DNA of 64,000 nucleotides. Origin: Microbacterium kyungheense (lineage in GTDB: Bacteria; Actinomycetota; Actinomycetes; Actinomycetales; Microbacteriaceae). Location of the stretch: assembly GCF_006783905.1 (NCBI RefSeq), contig NZ_VFPE01000001.1, positions 682,001 through 746,000 on the forward strand, given 5' to 3'. The translations under genes and the position numbers were made by a program. The notes below the pieces were generated by a model. That model saw nothing but the letters and a program-made list of their open reading frames with translations, ran no database searches and was not told the DNA's origin. The number at the start of each line of letters is the position of its first letter. Within the stretch, counting starts at the first letter, position 1. Shown in pieces: positions 46,046 through 54,924 of this stretch.

Positions 46046-47359
46046 TCAGTTCTCGAGCTTCTCGACCGAGGCGCCCCAGCGCTCGTTCAGCTCGGCGAAG
46101 TAGCTCTCCTTGTCGCCGTCGGCCGCGCCGCGGGCGATGTCGACGAGCTTCTGACGGTAGATCGGGCCGTACAGGTCGATCTTCGAGTCGTCCGCGACGT
46201 TGTTGATGAGGCCCTCCTTGCCGGCGGGGGCGGGGTTGATCTCCATGAGTTCGACGCCCGCGTCCTCGAAGCCCTTCAGGTTGTCGGGGAGGGGCTTGTC
46301 GATGACCGGCGAGATCATGCCCTGCGCCTCGGTGTAGCCGGAGTCCTCCACGACCCACTGGATCCAGGCCCACGCAGCGGCCTTCGCCTTGGAGTGCTTG
46401 CTGACCGCGAGGTTGTAGTCGCCGCCGATGACCGCGTACTGCGTGCCGTCGACGTTCGCGGGGAACGCCATGTAGCCGATGTCGTCGGCCGACGCGCCGT
46501 TGTCGTCCGCGGCCGCCTGCATCTGCGAGATGGCCCAGGAGCCCAGCGTCATCGCGGCGATCTTGCCGGTGCCGAGGTCGACCTTCGACTGCTCCCAGTT
46601 GGTGGTCAGCGGGTCGTCCTCGGTGAGGCCGGCGGCGACGCTGTCGTACAGCAGCGAATCGATCGCGTAGACGTCGCTGCCCTCCGTCCACGGCGCCGGG
46701 TCCTCGGCCATGGTGATGGGCGCGTCCGCGTCCTTGGTGACCACACCGAGGTTGCCGAAGCTCTGCGTCAGCGGCCAGCCGTCCTTGTAGTTGGTGTACA
46801 GCGGGATGGCATCGGTGTTGTCCTTGACCTTCTGGAGCGCCTCCAGCCACTCGTCCTCGGTGGTCGGCAGCTCGGTGACGCCGGCCTCTTCGAAGACCTT
46901 CTTGTTGTAGACGACGCCGTTGGCGTTGCCGCCCCACGCGATGCCGTACTGGGTGCCGTCGTAGCTCGCGGCCGGGAGGAACCGGTAGGTGTCCTCGAAA
47001 TCGGACGTCTTGCCCAGCGGCTCCAGGAACTGCTCGTACTGCTCCGGCTTGATCGCCGGGATGCCGATCACGTCGCCGTAGTTGCTCGTCGACATCCGGG
47101 TGAGCATCTCGCCCGCGTAGTCCGTGATGCCCTCGAACGTGACCTTGACGTCCGGGTACTTCTTGTTGAACTCCTCGGCGTACTTGTCGAAGGTGCCGTC
47201 CTCGACGAGGTCGGTCCGCCACGTGATGACCTTGATGTCGCCCTTGATGTCGCCGTCGATGGTGTTGCCCGCGTCGTCGGAGCCGCTGCCCGCGCAGCCG
47301 CTCATCGCGACCGCGGCGGTCGCCAGCACCGCGAGGGACGCGATTGCCTTCTTCGCCAT
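46046..47359 (-). CDS. Extracellular sugar-binding lipoprotein (family 1)
   Basis: The 437-residue protein begins with a lipoprotein signal (MAKKAIASLAVLATAAVAMSG, lipid-modified Cys22) and an Asp/Gly linker. The mature part has the family 1 solute-binding features IKVITWRTD, YPDVKVTFEG, YDGTQYGIAWGGNANGVVYNKKVFEEAG and AWAWIQWVVED. It is the first gene of the operon that includes beta-mannosidase and beta-mannanase, so manno-oligosaccharides are the likely ligand; other hemicellulose fragments remain possible. AAGGAG precedes the ATG. Confidence 0.92.
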   Translation of the reverse strand: MAKKAIASLAVLATAAVAMSGCAGSGSDDAGNTIDGDIKGDIKVITWRTDLVEDGTFDKYAEEFNKKYPDVKVTFEGITDYAGEMLTRMSTSNYGDVIGIPAIKPEQYEQFLEPLGKTSDFEDTYRFLPAASYDGTQYGIAWGGNANGVVYNKKVFEEAGVTELPTTEDEWLEALQKVKDNTDAIPLYTNYKDGWPLTQSFGNLGVVTKDADAPITMAEDPAPWTEGSDVYAIDSLLYDSVAAGLTEDDPLTTNWEQSKVDLGTGKIAAMTLGSWAISQMQAAADDNGASADDIGYMAFPANVDGTQYAVIGGDYNLAVSKHSKAKAAAWAWIQWVVEDSGYTEAQGMISPVIDKPLPDNLKGFEDAGVELMEINPAPAGKEGLINNVADDSKIDLYGPIYRQKLVDIARGAADGDKESYFAELNERWGASVEKLEN

Positions 47360-47435
47360 GTGATTCTCCTTGTCAGGTTCGCCCTTGAACTGCCGGTGCG
47401 GATCATCGCACCGTCGCGTGGTTCGTCGCGCCGTC

Positions 47436-47465
47436 AGAGTAGAGCGCTTCGAAGCGGTTCCGCAA
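47436..47465 (-). promoter_or_regulatory. Promoter of the mannan operon with LacI-type operator in its spacer
   Basis: Reading the minus strand, TTGCGG (47465-47460) and TACTCT (47441-47436) are separated by 18 bases that contain the perfect palindrome CGCTTCGAAGCG (47445-47456). A repressor bound there would occlude RNA polymerase. The predicted mRNA has about a 70-base leader before the binding-protein ATG. The sequence core has the central CG expected of LacI-family operators. Confidence 0.7.
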
Positions 47466-47569
47466 GTCCCCGATGTCAGCGCTGTCTTGTCCTGTCCGAT
47501 CCAGACCCGGCTGCTAAAAAGATGGGTTGACCTGGGTAAAAGCTGTCATTTACAACGCCCCCGCCAAGA

Positions 47570-47622
47570 CAATGTCCGCGCAATGTCCTACGTAGACATT
47601 TGGCCACCACGCCTGCTAGCGT
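47570..47622 (+). promoter_or_regulatory. Promoter of the LacI regulator gene with overlapping dyad
   Basis: TAGACA (47593-47598), 18 bases, TAGCGT (47617-47622) make a good promoter; transcription would start near 47630 with a short leader containing AAGGAGG. The dyad ATGTC-N7-GACAT (47583-47599, centre CTACGTA) overlaps the -35, and CAATGTCC is repeated at 47570-47577 and 47581-47588. This dyad differs from the CGCTTCGAAGCG operator, so a second regulator may act here. The remainder of the 290-base divergent region shows no gene. Confidence 0.55.
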
Positions 47623-47649
47623 GAACTCCGCCCGGCAAGGAGGCCACCC

Positions 47650-48672
47650 ATGAACGTTCAGCAGCGCGCCACCCTCGAGGACGTGGCCCGGCTCGCCGGG
47701 GTGAGCTCGAAGACGGTGTCGCGCGTGTTCACGCACCGCGATCTGGTCGCACCCGAGACGGTCGAGCGCGTGCTCACAGCGGCCAAGCGGCTGCGATTCC
47801 GCCCCAATCCGCTCGCGCGGAATCTGCGTCGCGGCGGCCCGACCGACACGATCGGGTTCATCATGGGCGAGCTGAACAACCCGTTCTACTACAAGCTCGC
47901 CGCCGGCATCGAGCGCGAGCTCTCGGCGCACGGGTTCTCGCTCGTCGTGGCGACCACGGACGACACCCCCGAGGGCGAGGAGCGGGTCGCCGACGCGCTG
48001 CTCGGCCAGCGCCTCGGCGCGCTGCTGCTGATCCCCGTCGCCGAGGATCAGTCGTACCTCGAAGGGGAGCGGCACCTCGGCACGCCGATCATCGCGATCG
48101 ACCGGCCCGCGCGCAATCTCGTCGCCGACTCGATCGTGCTCGAGAACCACCGCGGTGTGTTCGAGGCGACCACGCGGCTGCTCGAACGCGGGCACCGCCG
48201 CATCGGCTACATCTGCAACCCGGCGTCGGTCTACACGCAGGCCGAGCGGCTGCGCGGGTATCGCGATGCGCTGGCCGCCTACGGCATCGCGGATTCCTCC
48301 CGCTGGGAACGCCTCGCCGATGATCTGACGCGCCCCGCCGACGGCCTGATCGCCGACCTGCTCGACCGGGCCGACGCCCCGACGGCGATCATCACCGGCA
48401 ACAACCGCGTCACCGTCGGAGCCTTGCGCGTGCTGCGGGACCGCGACGATGACAGCACCGCGCTCATCGGGTTCGACGACTTCGACACCGCCGACGTGCT
48501 GGGCGTGTCCGTCGTGTCGTACGACCCGCTCGCGCTCGGCAAGGCGGCGGCCACCCTCGCCATCGAGCGGATGCAGGACCCGGCCGGCTTCACGCGCCAG
48601 CTCGAGATGCCCACCTGGATCGTCGAGCGCGGCACCGGCGAACGACCCCCTGCAGAGAGGACCACCGCATGA
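47650..48672 (+). CDS. LacI-family repressor of the mannan locus
   Basis: The 340-residue protein has an N-terminal helix-turn-helix (TLEDVARLAGVSSKTVSRVF) and hinge helix (RPNPLARNLRRG) followed by a periplasmic-binding-like sensor domain (IGFIMGELNNPFYYKLAAGIE, GHRRIGYI, TAIITGNNRVTVGALRVL, ALIGFDDF). It is divergent from the transporter operon and overlaps the alpha-galactosidase start by four bases (ATGA). It probably binds the CGCTTCGAAGCG-type sites and is released by a mannan or galactomannan breakdown sugar. Confidence 0.93.
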   Translation: MNVQQRATLEDVARLAGVSSKTVSRVFTHRDLVAPETVERVLTAAKRLRFRPNPLARNLRRGGPTDTIGFIMGELNNPFYYKLAAGIERELSAHGFSLVVATTDDTPEGEERVADALLGQRLGALLLIPVAEDQSYLEGERHLGTPIIAIDRPARNLVADSIVLENHRGVFEATTRLLERGHRRIGYICNPASVYTQAERLRGYRDALAAYGIADSSRWERLADDLTRPADGLIADLLDRADAPTAIITGNNRVTVGALRVLRDRDDDSTALIGFDDFDTADVLGVSVVSYDPLALGKAAATLAIERMQDPAGFTRQLEMPTWIVERGTGERPPAERTTA

Positions 48673-50804
48673 CCTCCGGCTTCGTCCACCTTGAGCGCGA
48701 AGGCGTCGGCGTCGTCATCGACGCACGCGGGTCCGGCCTGCCCTGCGTGCTGCACTGGGGCGCCGCGACGGGCCCGCTGGCCGACGCCGATGCCATCGCA
48801 CTGGCGCAGGCGGTGAGCCGGCAGACGCCGCCGGGCACGCTCGACGCGGCCTGGCAGGTGTCGCTCTCGCCGCAGGAGGCCGACGGCTGGACCGGTCGTC
48901 CCGGCATGCAGCTGCGCGCGGCGGGCATCGTGCACCACCCTCGGTGGCTGCTCGACGAGGTCGAGTCCACCGGCGATCGGGCCGTCTTCCGGGCCCGCGA
49001 CGAGGCATCCGGACTGCTGCTGACGATCGAACTGGCGATCGAGGCGGGCGGCGTCGTGTGGGTGCGCCACGTGCTGCGCCACGACGGCGAAGCGGATGCC
49101 GCACCCATCGACGTCGACTGGCTCGAGGCTTCGATGCCGGTGCCGACGACGACCGACACGCTGCTCACCTTCGACGGGCGATGGACCCGCGAGAAGCGGC
49201 CGGTGGTCACCCCGGTGCCCGCCGGAGCGACGGTCCGCCAATCTCGTCGCGGCCGGCCCGGACACGACAGCCCCGTGGCCGCGATCGCGGGGATCGGCGT
49301 GCCCCGCTGGGGCGCCGGTGAGCTGTGGGGCGTGCATCTGGCCTGGTCGAGCGACCTCACGACCCGCGTCGACCGGGTCACCGACGCCGTGACGCTGATC
49401 GGTGCGGGGGAGCTGCTGCGGCCCGGCGAGATCCGCCTGGCGCCCGGGGACGAGTACGCGGCACCGCGCGCCGCCTTCGTGCACACCGCCGCCGGACTGG
49501 ACGGCTTCGCCGACCGCGTGCACACCTGGCTGCGCGCGCGGCCGCAGCACCCGGCATCCCCTCGCCCTCTTGTGCTGAACACGTGGGAGGCCGTCTACTT
49601 CGACCACGACCCGGCGCGCCTCGCGACGCTCGCCGAGCGGGCGGCAGAGGTGGGGATCGAGCGCTTCGTGCTCGACGACGGGTGGTTCCAAGGACGCCGG
49701 GACGACACCACGAGCCTCGGCGACTGGATCGTCGACCGCACCGTCTGGCCGGACGGCCTCGGCCCGCTGGCGGCGCAGGTGCACGACCTCGGCATGCAGT
49801 TCGGCCTGTGGTTCGAGCCCGAGATGGTGAGCCTCGACTCCGAGGTCGCCCGCGCCCACCCCGACTGGCTGCTGCACGATCCCGCACACCTCGATCACGA
49901 CGCGGGGCTGTCGTGGCGCGGCCAGTACGTCATGGACCTCGCGAATCCGGATGCCTACGCGCACGTGCTCGGGCAGATCGACGCGCTCGTAGGCGGACTC
50001 GGCATCGACTTCATCAAGTGGGACCACAATCGCGACCTCGTCGAGAGCATGCACGCCGGCCGCCCCGGGGGTCACGCGCAGATGGCGGCGGTCTACGCAC
50101 TGTTGGCCGAGCTCAAGCACCGGCATCCCGCGCTCGAGATCGAGTCGTGCTCCAGCGGAGGAGCCCGCACCGATCTCGGGATCCTCGAGGTCGCCGACCG
50201 GGTATGGGCGAGCGACTCGAACGACCCCGTCGAGCGCCAGGACATCCAGCGCTGGACCGGTCTGCTGCTTCCGCCCGAGCTCGTCGGCGCACACGTGGGC
50301 CCCACGACCTCCCACTCGTCGGGGCGCACGACCGACCTGTCGTACCGGATGGCGACTAGCCTCATGGGATCGGCGGGCTTCGAGTGGGACATCATGTCGT
50401 GCGACGACGACGAGACGCGCACCATCGCCCGGTTCGCCGCGCTGTACAAGGAGCTGCGTCCGCTCGTCCACACCGGACGCGTCGTGCACCCGGAGCTGCG
50501 CGACCCCGCGTGGCGCGTCACCGGCTATGTCGCCGACGACGGGGCTGTCTTCGTGGTGGCGACGGTGGCGAGCCTCGAGGATGCCCGTGCCGAGCGGCTG
50601 CGCCTGCCCGGGCTCGACCGTGACAGGCGCTACCGCGTCCGCGTGCGCGACGAGATCGGCGCGGCCAGATACGGCTGGATCGCTCCTGAGTGGTTCACCG
50701 CCGGCGGGCTCGACCTGCCCGGCGCCCTGCTCGCCGACGTCGGCCTGCAGCTGCCGACCCTGTGGCCCGTGCAGGCCTTCGTGCTGCACGTCGAGGCCGT
50801 GTAG
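48669..50804 (+). CDS. GH36 alpha-galactosidase
   Basis: The 711-residue enzyme removes alpha-1,6-galactose side chains. It has an N-terminal beta-sandwich, then the barrel motifs LNTWEAVYFDHD, FVLDDGWFQGRRDD, FGLWFEPEMVS, the nucleophile Asp452 in KWDHNRD, the CSSGGARTDLGIL segment and the acid/base Asp516 in WASDSNDPVERQ, with a C-terminal beta domain. No signal peptide, so it acts on imported oligosaccharides. Co-transcription with the LacI gene and the nearby mannanase and mannosidase point to galactomannan or galactoglucomannan as substrate. Confidence 0.95.
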   Translation: MTSGFVHLEREGVGVVIDARGSGLPCVLHWGAATGPLADADAIALAQAVSRQTPPGTLDAAWQVSLSPQEADGWTGRPGMQLRAAGIVHHPRWLLDEVESTGDRAVFRARDEASGLLLTIELAIEAGGVVWVRHVLRHDGEADAAPIDVDWLEASMPVPTTTDTLLTFDGRWTREKRPVVTPVPAGATVRQSRRGRPGHDSPVAAIAGIGVPRWGAGELWGVHLAWSSDLTTRVDRVTDAVTLIGAGELLRPGEIRLAPGDEYAAPRAAFVHTAAGLDGFADRVHTWLRARPQHPASPRPLVLNTWEAVYFDHDPARLATLAERAAEVGIERFVLDDGWFQGRRDDTTSLGDWIVDRTVWPDGLGPLAAQVHDLGMQFGLWFEPEMVSLDSEVARAHPDWLLHDPAHLDHDAGLSWRGQYVMDLANPDAYAHVLGQIDALVGGLGIDFIKWDHNRDLVESMHAGRPGGHAQMAAVYALLAELKHRHPALEIESCSSGGARTDLGILEVADRVWASDSNDPVERQDIQRWTGLLLPPELVGAHVGPTTSHSSGRTTDLSYRMATSLMGSAGFEWDIMSCDDDETRTIARFAALYKELRPLVHTGRVVHPELRDPAWRVTGYVADDGAVFVVATVASLEDARAERLRLPGLDRDRRYRVRVRDEIGAARYGWIAPEWFTAGGLDLPGALLADVGLQLPTLWPVQAFVLHVEAV

Positions 50805-50817
50805 CCCTCGCGGAAAC

Positions 50818-50860
50818 CGCGAAAGGATGCATTTCCGCCGAGGAAACGTGTCCTTTCGCG
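50818..50860. terminator. Bidirectional hairpin between alpha-galactosidase and esterase
   Basis: CGCGAAAGGA (50818-50827) pairs with TCCTTTCGCG (50851-50860), and TTTCC/GGAAA continue the stem around a GCCGA loop, so nearly all 43 bases fold on themselves. It separates two convergent genes. Confidence 0.7.
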
Positions 50861-50873
50861 AATTCGGGTGGGG

Positions 50874-51842
50874 TCAGACGAGGGCCGAGAGGAAGCGGGC
50901 CTGCTTCGGGAACTGGAAGGCCTGGCCGCCCTCGTGGCCGTTGTGCGTGTACACCTCGATGTGCTTGTTCGAGGAGGGTTGCCGGTTGAACGCGGCGTAC
51001 ACCGTGGAGGGCGGGCAGATCGTGTCCATGAGGGCGACCGAGTACAGGGCGGCGGCATCCGCGCGCTTGGCCATGTTCACGCCGTCGAAGTACGACAGCG
51101 TCTCGAACACGCGGTCGTCGAGCCCGCGGTGCACCGACAGGTAGCGCACGACCTCCTGGTAGGGGTCGTCGCCCGTCAGGCCGACGGCCCGCTCGAAGTG
51201 GCAGAGGAACGGCACATCGGGCATGACGGCGACGAGCCCGTCCGACAGGCCCGCGGCGGCGATCGCGATGCCGCCGCCCTGGCTCGCCCCGCACACCGCG
51301 ACCCGGTTTGCGTCTACCTGGCGGAGCGTCCGCACCGCGTCGATCGCGCGCACCGCGTCGGTGAACACGCGGCGGTAGTAGTAATCGGCCGGGTGCTCGA
51401 TCCCGCGCGTCATGAAGCCGGACGACGAGGGGCCCGTGCCGTGCGGGTCGGGGGTGTCGCCGCCGGATCCCCACATCGACCCCTGACCGCGCGTGTCCAT
51501 GAGCAGGTGCGCGTAGCCGGATGCCGCCCAGCCGAGGCGCTCGCCGGCGAGGCCGCGCCCGCCGCCGTATCCCTGGTACTCGACCACGGCTGGAAGGGGG
51601 CCCTCCGTGCCGGCGGGCAGCGTCAGCCATGCCTTCACGGGATCGCCCTGGAACCCGGGGAACGTCACGTCGAACACGTCGAGCGCGGTGAACGGGGTGT
51701 CGGCGCGCACGACGTCGGGTGCGGCATCCCATCGACGCGACTCGGTGAGCGTCGTCGCCCAGAAGTCGTCGAAATCGGAGGGTTCGCGGACGTCGGGCGC
51801 GTAGGCCTCGAGCTCCGCGGGGGAAAGGTCGAATCTCGGCAC
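50874..51842 (-). CDS. CE7 acetylxylan esterase / cephalosporin-C deacetylase family
   Basis: The 322-residue alpha/beta hydrolase has the CE7 signature set: VEYQGYGGGRG, MDTRGQGS, the nucleophile Ser in GASQGGG, the catalytic Asp in MDTICPPSTVYAAFN and the His in HNGHEGG. CE7 enzymes remove acetyl groups from small acetylated oligosaccharides in the cytoplasm and are usually hexamers. In this locus it would deacetylate imported galactoglucomannan or xylan fragments. The start is GTG at 51842, six bases behind a TAGGGT box, hence a probable leaderless mRNA under a LacI-type operator. Confidence 0.92.
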   Translation of the reverse strand: MPRFDLSPAELEAYAPDVREPSDFDDFWATTLTESRRWDAAPDVVRADTPFTALDVFDVTFPGFQGDPVKAWLTLPAGTEGPLPAVVEYQGYGGGRGLAGERLGWAASGYAHLLMDTRGQGSMWGSGGDTPDPHGTGPSSSGFMTRGIEHPADYYYRRVFTDAVRAIDAVRTLRQVDANRVAVCGASQGGGIAIAAAGLSDGLVAVMPDVPFLCHFERAVGLTGDDPYQEVVRYLSVHRGLDDRVFETLSYFDGVNMAKRADAAALYSVALMDTICPPSTVYAAFNRQPSSNKHIEVYTHNGHEGGQAFQFPKQARFLSALV

Positions 51843-51848
51843 GCGCCT

Positions 51849-51885
51849 ACCCTAGCGCGTGCGCGGAAGCGCTTCGAAAGCGCTT
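51849..51885 (-). promoter_or_regulatory. Leaderless promoter and tandem LacI-type operators of the esterase gene
   Basis: On the minus strand TAGGGT (51854-51849) ends six bases before the GTG start. Immediately upstream are two palindromes, GAAGCGCTTC (51866-51875) and AAGCGCTT (51878-51885), covering the -35 region. On the minus strand they share TTCGAAGCGCT with the mannan-operon operator, which suggests one repressor controls both. Confidence 0.65.
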
Positions 51886-51901
51886 CGTGAGAAGGCGACG
51901 A

Positions 51902-51931
51902 GGCCTCGATGGGGGAGGGGTATTCGAGGCC
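51902..51931 (-). terminator. Hairpin downstream of the GNAT gene
   Basis: GGCCTCGA (51902-51909) pairs with TCGAGGCC (51924-51931). It lies about 70 bases beyond the stop of the leftward GNAT gene and just upstream of the esterase operator region, so it could terminate GNAT transcription. Confidence 0.4.
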
Positions 51932-52003
51932 CCGCCGCCGGTCTCAGGAGCGCCGGCTTGGCGCTGATCGTCCGTTCCCCAGGTCGGACGCGGGTCCGCC
52001 GGA

Positions 52004-52456
52004 TCAGAGCCTGATCTCGGCGATGACTTCACCGTACTCGGTCTCACCGACCGGAGTGAAGCCCACACGCTCGAAGAATGCCTGCGGACCGCCTTCGCCC
52101 GCCTCGTAGATGACGTTGACGTGGTCCATCCCGCGGTTGCGCGCCTCTTCGATGAGGCCCTCCACGGCGAACCGGCCGATGCCCTTGCCTTGGTCGTCGG
52201 CGTCGACGTTGATGCGCCACAGCACCGAGCGGAAGTGCTCCTGCGGGTCTTCGAGATCGAAGTTGCCGCTGATGAAGGCGACCACCTGCTCGCCGTCGAG
52301 GACGACGCGCTGCCACGTGGTCTGGGGGTTCACGACCGTTGCCGCGATGCCGTAGCTGACCGGCGACAGGAACTCCTCCTGGCCGGGCTTGAGCGACATA
52401 TTGTTGACCGCCACGATGGTCGAGGCGGACAGTTCCACGAGTCGCAGATCACCCAT
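52004..52456 (-). CDS. GNAT-family N-acetyltransferase
   Basis: The 150-residue protein has the GNAT acetyl-CoA site DADDQGKGIGRFAVEGLIEEARNRG (Q-x-x-G-x-G in motif A), preceded by the strand SVLWRINVD and followed by VIYEAGEGGPQAFFERVGFTPVGE. Overall it resembles single-domain small-molecule acetyltransferases of the spermidine or diamine type, but the substrate cannot be told. I chose the ATG at 52456 over an upstream in-frame ATG because TAGCCT lies seven bases before it, implying a leaderless start. Confidence 0.82.
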   Translation of the reverse strand: MGDLRLVELSASTIVAVNNMSLKPGQEEFLSPVSYGIAATVVNPQTTWQRVVLDGEQVVAFISGNFDLEDPQEHFRSVLWRINVDADDQGKGIGRFAVEGLIEEARNRGMDHVNVIYEAGEGGPQAFFERVGFTPVGETEYGEVIAEIRL

Positions 52457-52529
52457 GCGCCCCAGGCTAGCCCGGATGGCGGCATCCGGCACTTCGGATT
52501 TCATCCGGAAACACAATGTTCACGCGCCG

Positions 52530-52575
52530 AGATATCTTGACGTCGAGATATCTCCCCAGGTGCTTGCGATAGGCT
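52530..52575 (+). promoter_or_regulatory. icd promoter with 18-bp dyad operator (TamR/MarR-like)
   Basis: TATCTTGACGTCGAGATA (52533-52550) is a near-perfect 18-bp palindrome, and AGATATCT occurs twice (52530-52537, 52546-52553), 16 bp apart. A TAGGCT box at 52570-52575 is the likely -10, which puts the dyad over the -35. MarR-family regulators of the UrtR group use such 18-bp sites; Streptomyces TamR, which responds to citrate and aconitate, is reported to act on aconitase and isocitrate dehydrogenase genes. The link here is inference. Confidence 0.55.
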
Positions 52576-52614
52576 GTGCGCGACCCGTCCGATGCACCGA
52601 CAGGACCCATTCAG

Positions 52615-54843
<2,229 letters not shown>

Positions 54844-54872
54844 GCGACCAAGGGCGCGGTTGCAGAACGACG

Positions 54873-54911
54873 AGAAGAGTGGATGCCTCGACGCGAGGCA
54901 TCCACTCTTCT
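54873..54911. terminator. 18-bp perfect bidirectional terminator
   Basis: AGAAGAGTGGATGCCTCG (54873-54890) pairs perfectly with its complement at 54894-54911 around a three-base loop, with TTCTCTTGTCT beyond. It separates convergent icd and the L,D-transpeptidase gene and is the strongest hairpin in the window. Confidence 0.85.
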
Positions 54912-54924
54912 CTTGTCTGTGATG

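Noticed and set aside
52576..52614. Upstream GTG as the start of icd
   Set aside because: It directly abuts the TAGGCT -10 box, so it would precede the transcript start, and the conserved N-terminus begins after 52615.
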